DNA of 64,000 nt, from assembly GCA_900756545.1 (NCBI GenBank), contig CAAEKO010000012.1, forward strand, positions 1 through 64,000. The letters are read 5' to 3'. Position 1 is the first letter of the stretch. Each line of letters begins with the position of its first letter. The DNA is from Clostridia bacterium. Its GTDB lineage: Bacteria > Bacillota > Clostridia > UBA1381. This document shows positions 60,235 to 64,000 of the stretch, piece after piece. Under the pieces are notes generated by a model, which saw only the letters and a list, made by a program, of their open reading frames with translations, was not told where the DNA came from and searched no databases. A program made the position numbers and the translations under genes.

Positions 60235-60888
60235 TCATTGATTTGTCATAATAAACTTCGCCAGTTTTATGGCGTTTTCATAGCGTTTTGTGCCAACCTC
60301 ATCTTTTTCCTCCGAAGACCGGATGTTCCGTACCGCCATGTATAGGTCGTCTGTTTTTATGCCGAAGCTCTCAAAAAACTGATTCCCTTTCAAATTCACA
60401 AAACAGCTTTGATTCTGGTCGCCGGGATTCCATTCGCTCACCTTCATAAACAGTCCCTCCGACGAATCCATAGCATTCATGTTATCCATCTGCTCCTTGG
60501 AATACAGGAAGATAAAGCTTTCGCCGGCTTGATACTCCATTGTCGCCTTGACCTGCATGGCGTAAGCATATTGGGCGTCTGTGGTCTGATCCATACTTTG
60601 CTGGGTCAGTGCCTGAAAATATACATCCTTCTGTCCGTTCCCGGTAGCATCATCGATCTGCTCGGCAATCCCCTGTTCTAAAGAAGCTGTGATTTCTTCC
60701 GGGAAATACACGCCGCCTATATAGGTTATCGTCATGTCATAATCTATATTCCGGGCGCACTGCACACAGGTGGTAATAATCAGGATCAGCGCAAAGCCTG
60801 CGGCTATAAAATACCATTTATAGTAATACCAAATATAATCCCACCATGCCTTGGTAAACCGCGGCGGTATCGTACCGTATTTCTCCAT
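60235..60888 (-). CDS. Membrane-anchored protein of unknown function upstream of the sigma factor
   Basis: A 217-residue protein with a short cytoplasmic head rich in Trp and Tyr (about 14-27), one membrane segment (about 28-46) and an outside domain of about 170 residues with no motif that I recognise. It is 18 bases before the sigma factor gene. A single-pass protein directly coupled to a sigma factor could be its regulator, but the cytoplasmic head (about 27 residues) is short for a sigma-binding domain. AAAGGAAATG precedes the ATG. Confidence 0.68.
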   Translation of the reverse strand: MEKYGTIPPRFTKAWWDYIWYYYKWYFIAAGFALILIITTCVQCARNIDYDMTITYIGGVYFPEEITASLEQGIAEQIDDATGNGQKDVYFQALTQQSMDQTTDAQYAYAMQVKATMEYQAGESFIFLYSKEQMDNMNAMDSSEGLFMKVSEWNPGDQNQSCFVNLKGNQFFESFGIKTDDLYMAVRNIRSSEEKDEVGTKRYENAIKLAKFIMTNQ

Positions 60889-61054
60889 ACTTATTCATTT
60901 CCTTTCGTTGCTTCCCCATACCATATCTAACGGCTTTATTGCGGGGATGTGGGAAGGTAAGTTTTATATTCCCATAACCTCTGAAAATCCAACCGCTGAA
61001 TTTAAAATTCTTATACTTTGCCCATCAAATGAGTAAAGTAATGATGGCTTTTTC

Positions 61055-61104
61055 CAAAAAAGAACCCACTATATGACATTCATAGTATATCACAAGCGGG
61101 CTCT
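61055..61104 (-). terminator. Terminator upstream of the sigma operon
   Basis: AGAGCCC and GGGTTCT form the base of a stem with an inner ACTATGA/TCATATAGT arm, followed by TTTTTT on the minus strand. It would stop transcription arriving from the large gene at 61857 and beyond. I see nothing supportable in 60889-61054 or 61105-61223. Confidence 0.6.
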
Positions 61105-61223
61105 GATTGCAATACAAAATACTAAATTGCGTTAAGCTTTCAATTGTAAGCTTCAAATTTTTTTACGATTTATCTGAGGTCTCTTCCCGTTCCAAACGGG
61201 AGATGCAGGCGCTTTATTAATAG

Positions 61224-61368
61224 CAGCAACCATATGCCAGAGGCTGTAACATCAATAATATCGCGCCATTCATCATCCTGACGGAGAACACCACTTATTT
61301 CAGCAATATTTTCGCTCCAAGTATTTATGAAGAAATTGAGGAATCAATGCTCAAAAAATACCGATAAA
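61224..61368 (+). pseudogene. 3' remnant of an unknown gene
   Basis: A plus-strand frame of 47 residues without a start codon, beginning QQPYARGCNINNIAPF and ending EEIEESMLKKYR before TAA. Its composition looks protein-like, with a charged helical end. A stop lies just upstream in the same frame. It faces the remnant on the opposite strand. The parent gene is not recognised. Confidence 0.35.
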
Positions 61369-61388
61369 TAATCTATTTTTATCCCTTT

Positions 61389-61840
61389 TTATATTTCGGG
61401 CATCTTCTCGGCGCTGTAAATACATCCGTTTTTTTCGGCAAAATTTTCATTCCTTTTTGGGCTGTGGTAATGCTCCAGTTCTATATTGGTAGGCAAAGGG
61501 GCAATACAAAATAAGCAGGCTTTGCCCCAGTATATGTGTCGCCAAAATACTTCGTATGGCAGGCTACATTGATGCTGTCATCTCGAATCCCAAATCCATA
61601 TCTGATCAGATAATCAATCATTTCATCCTCCTTCTGCGGATCTTCAAGATGAAATCTGATCATATGGTCATTCTCGAATTTCTGATTATTCGGATAGCAT
61701 CTGGAGAAAATATCAATATGCTTTTTTAACGTCTGGATATCCTCCTCTTTTCGTCCGGAAAAATAAGCATGTCACTCGCCCTTCTACTATAATATGGAAC
61801 CGCCTTTTTGCAATAGCGGTCGGAGCAGTTTCGGATACAT
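61389..61840 (-). pseudogene. Frameshifted and interrupted gene remnant
   Basis: Three consecutive pieces in different frames read like one protein of about 145 residues. ATG at 61840 gives MYPKLLRPLLQKGGSIL, then stops. A second frame, without a start, runs through AYFSGRKEEDIQTLKKHIDI, IRFHLEDPQKEDEMIDYLIR and TYTGAKPAYFVLPL. Near 61500 the frame must shift to continue as NIELEHYHSPKRNENFAEKN and end with EKMPEI at 61389. No family recognised. It lies just downstream of the large gene at 61857, so it may be a decayed neighbour. Confidence 0.55.
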
Positions 61841-61856
61841 TTTGATTTTCCTGTTT

Positions 61857-64000
61857 TTAGCGTAGGTTCTTTTTCTTATTCCTCGGCATAGAAAAAACAA
61901 GATTTCCTGTTATCTCCCGACCTTCCCAATAGCATCCATGTTCATCTTCTATGTACTTCATTTCCAAATCATCACCGACAAAATAGGCGTCAGCATGTGA
62001 ATTTAAAACAAATGCTGTATCATCCTTACAGTAGCTTTCAGAAAATACCCTGACAACAGCGTCTTTAAGGCCGCTGATTTCCAGCCTCCGCCGCATTTGG
62101 AAGCTAACCGGCGGAAGCTCGCGCACCCCTACAATACCGCTGCTTTGTTCCACATATACGCGGCAGGCCTTATGCTCTGTCTTCGGGAAATAATACGTCG
62201 CAAACCCGTCCTCAATTTTGGTTTCATAACCGCACAGCACCGGGGCGCCAAGCGGAAAGCGCAGCTTTGTCTTTACCGTAGTGGACGGTGAATAAACAGA
62301 TACGCACAGGGCATTGTTGCTGCGGGACAGCATGACTGCCGGTGAACGTACCCCCCGCTCCTTCTCAAAAAATATATTGGTCCCGAATTTTCCCAGAGCC
62401 GTCCGCAGCAGCTGCTCGCCTGTATAATACTTAGCCTGGTCATGAGCCGAAAGGATTTGTCCGCTCTGATAATCGGCGGAGTTCGTTCCCCGTATCCAAA
62501 TGCAGTTTTGATTTTTTACCGCCGCCGCTTTGCCGCAGATATCCGCAAATTTTTCACCTTTCGTACAAACTGTATTGACTCTCCCCCCGCTCATCAGCGG
62601 ATCGTGTTTTATTATTCCACAGTCTTTTCCGTCTACTGTAACCGGCAGCTCACCGCAGATTCCTTCCGGGGTAATTTCAACACCAACAAAATCCAGAAAT
62701 TTCTTGCTTGCTTTTTCCACACCGCCATAAAAAATTACCTTTCCTCCATCACAAGTATATTTTAGTATTGCTGCTTCAAATTCACTGCCGGCAGCCGGAA
62801 CGGGGGTAATCATTATGCTGGCGCTAAAAATACTTTTATCTACCCGGATAAAATTTTGTGTAGAAATCACTGATGAAATTGGGAATCCATCGTTGATTCC
62901 ATTCCGGATAAACCAGTCGCCGGAAAACATTTCGTTTAATTCCTGCGCTGCGGTCATCTTGCAATATTCAGCAAACGGATATATCCAGACCACCGGAGCC
63001 GGCTGGTCCGGCGCGTCCTTTTCCGCCTTACAGATATGCGGCAGCGGTTCGTTTACGCAAGCATCCGGCATATCTCCCAGGGAATTGTCTATAGCTAAAA
63101 TATTCAGATAGGAGGGCGGCTGTACTTCGCCTTCGCCGGATATTCTGGATACCGCCATAGGGAGGTAAATATCATGCGGTTCTCCGCCGTACCGGTCATA
63201 CCACGGCGAATTCATCCACCATGGATCATGAATATAGTACCGGAACATATACTCCTTCCCAGGAAGCTCGGCTATTCTCGACATATGCCCCATCAGCTCC
63301 AGGCCAAAATCAGAATTCAACGCCGCCCAGGGAGAGTTCGGCGGGGGAATAAGCCCGGAAATTCTATCATATATTGTTTTGAGCGGAACGCCGTCTGTGG
63401 CGTAGTCAATCCCAAGGGATAGATTTGTTCCCCGGGTATATATGGGATAGTCGGGGCATTCCGCCCTGAACAGCTCCCAAAAAGCAACCACATCCTCTTT
63501 TACACCCGGCAAAGCGGCGGCGTCAAATTTCTTTCCATCAAAGGTCGCGCCCACAGCCGACCAGGTTTCCCGGCCAAAGCCCAGGCCATTGGACAGCCAT
63601 ATGTAATCAAACCCTATATCCCGCAAAAATATATTGGTCTGCCGTCCGAAAAAAGTGCCGAACGGCAGTCCATCCGGGATGCCGCCAGGAAAGCCTGCAT
63701 ACGGCACATGATCCCCGTTGAGCTTTTCATATGCGCATACCATCGTGTTTTCTCCCATGTCGGCGCCGGAGCATATCTCGTTGTGCCGGTTATATTTGAA
63801 ATCAGAAACGGCAAACTCGGGCCCTGGATCAAATGTAGCGCCCACCAATATTTGTTTATCAGCAAACGCTTCCCGGCCCTTTCTTTTGATTGCCGATACG
63901 ATTTCTTTCAGCACAGCATAGGTCATTTCCGGCGGATTCTCCATATATAGATAATTCCGGCTATGCAGCCCCAGTCTCTCCGGATCAATCTTTTTATCCC
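61857..64000 (-). CDS. Large protein of unknown function, 5' end outside the window
   Basis: The frame is open from the stop codon to the right edge of the window, giving at least 714 residues; the first ATG inside the window at 63944 is internal because codons before it, reading DKKIDPERLGLHSRNYLY, continue the frame. It is soluble, rich in Trp, Tyr and Pro, with segments such as FGLELMGHMSRIAELPGKEY and YYIHDPWWMNSPWYDRYGG that resemble the substrate clefts of glycoside hydrolases. A later part, GGKVIFYGGVEKASKKFLDF, looks like an amidotransferase-like or Rossmann-type unit as found in large glycosidases. No family is recognised. A carbohydrate-related role is only a guess from style and setting. 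Confidence 0.7.
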   Translation of the reverse strand, partial: DKKIDPERLGLHSRNYLYMENPPEMTYAVLKEIVSAIKRKGREAFADKQILVGATFDPGPEFAVSDFKYNRHNEICSGADMGENTMVCAYEKLNGDHVPYAGFPGGIPDGLPFGTFFGRQTNIFLRDIGFDYIWLSNGLGFGRETWSAVGATFDGKKFDAAALPGVKEDVVAFWELFRAECPDYPIYTRGTNLSLGIDYATDGVPLKTIYDRISGLIPPPNSPWAALNSDFGLELMGHMSRIAELPGKEYMFRYYIHDPWWMNSPWYDRYGGEPHDIYLPMAVSRISGEGEVQPPSYLNILAIDNSLGDMPDACVNEPLPHICKAEKDAPDQPAPVVWIYPFAEYCKMTAAQELNEMFSGDWFIRNGINDGFPISSVISTQNFIRVDKSIFSASIMITPVPAAGSEFEAAILKYTCDGGKVIFYGGVEKASKKFLDFVGVEITPEGICGELPVTVDGKDCGIIKHDPLMSGGRVNTVCTKGEKFADICGKAAAVKNQNCIWIRGTNSADYQSGQILSAHDQAKYYTGEQLLRTALGKFGTNIFFEKERGVRSPAVMLSRSNNALCVSVYSPSTTVKTKLRFPLGAPVLCGYETKIEDGFATYYFPKTEHKACRVYVEQSSGIVGVRELPPVSFQMRRRLEISGLKDAVVRVFSESYCKDDTAFVLNSHADAYFVGDDLEMKYIEDEHGCYWEGREITGNLVFSMPRNKKKNLR

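Noticed and set aside
1..64000. CRISPR arrays, insertion sequences, prophage genes, integrase or attachment sites
   Set aside because: No regularly spaced repeats, transposase, integrase or phage structural gene was seen. The tRNA-Leu at the left edge has no duplicated 3' end nearby.

Overview
The window reads as a stretch of chromosome from a low-to-mid GC, endospore-forming anaerobe of the Bacillota, most likely class Clostridia and plausibly a gut or rumen carbohydrate user. The reasons are the germination protease gpr with its visible SASP-like processing site, a CwlD-type cortex amidase, an SLH-domain surface protein, FabK and FapR rather than FabI and FadR, a MazF toxin gene behind alr, a SigB/F/G-type sigma factor, and AraC regulators standing next to glycosidase genes. 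The genus cannot be fixed from the sequence alone. Most genes are on the minus strand. Promoters are easy to read because most have near-consensus hexamers with a 17-base spacer.

Layout. 0-4.4 kb: tRNA-Leu(CAA), an SLH surface protein, a GH3 lipoprotein with a YbaK-type deacylase behind a long leader, and divergent tcdA. 4.4-7.2 kb: a coenzyme A block, with a probable pantothenate ECF S-component and coaX facing coaBC. 7.2-18.8 kb: thpR, serC-serA, cwlD, an SGNH esterase, GTP-type PEPCK, a DUF6062 protein, the M16 peptidase pair ymfF-ymfH and gpr. 18.9-32.4 kb: one continuous minus-strand series, fapR-plsX-fabH-fabK-fabD-fabG-acpP-fabF, then rnc-radical SAM-smc-ftsY-DUF1294. A FapR-like palindrome lies just downstream of the fapR promoter. 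32.5-38.6 kb: nifS-nifU, tmcAL and a 901-residue secreted protein of unknown function. 38.7-43.8 kb: rdgB-DUF6106-acpS-nnr-alr-antitoxin-mazF, with a leader that can fold in alternative ways. 43.8-46.1 kb: an alpha-L-fucosidase facing an AraC regulator. 46.1-49.6 kb: murA-ftsQ-ftsZ. 49.6-53.0 kb: a membrane protein, a SAH/MTA deaminase and a SAHH-like hydrolase in one tight operon. 53.1-54.4 kb: ferritin, and an orphan plus-strand transcription unit with its own promoter and terminator. 54.4-57.4 kb: GH4 glycosidase and a PHP protein, facing an AraC regulator with a paired direct repeat between them. 57.4-60.9 kb: membrane protein-sigma factor-pyrE-zinc ribbon-polysaccharide deacetylase. 60.9-61.8 kb: decayed gene remnants. 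61.9-64.0 kb: a large unrecognised protein running off the window.

How the genes work together. Much of the window supplies core biosynthesis: CoA, fatty acids and phospholipid entry, serine, Fe-S clusters, peptidoglycan precursors and division. The accessory parts are the two glycosidase/AraC pairs, the surface proteins, the toxin-antitoxin pair and the decayed area near 61 kb. The points most worth following are a likely S-inosylhomocysteine route for SAM recycling, the orphan transcription unit at 53.8-54.3 kb, two leaders that can form competing hairpins, and the direct-repeat operator between the GH4 gene and its regulator.
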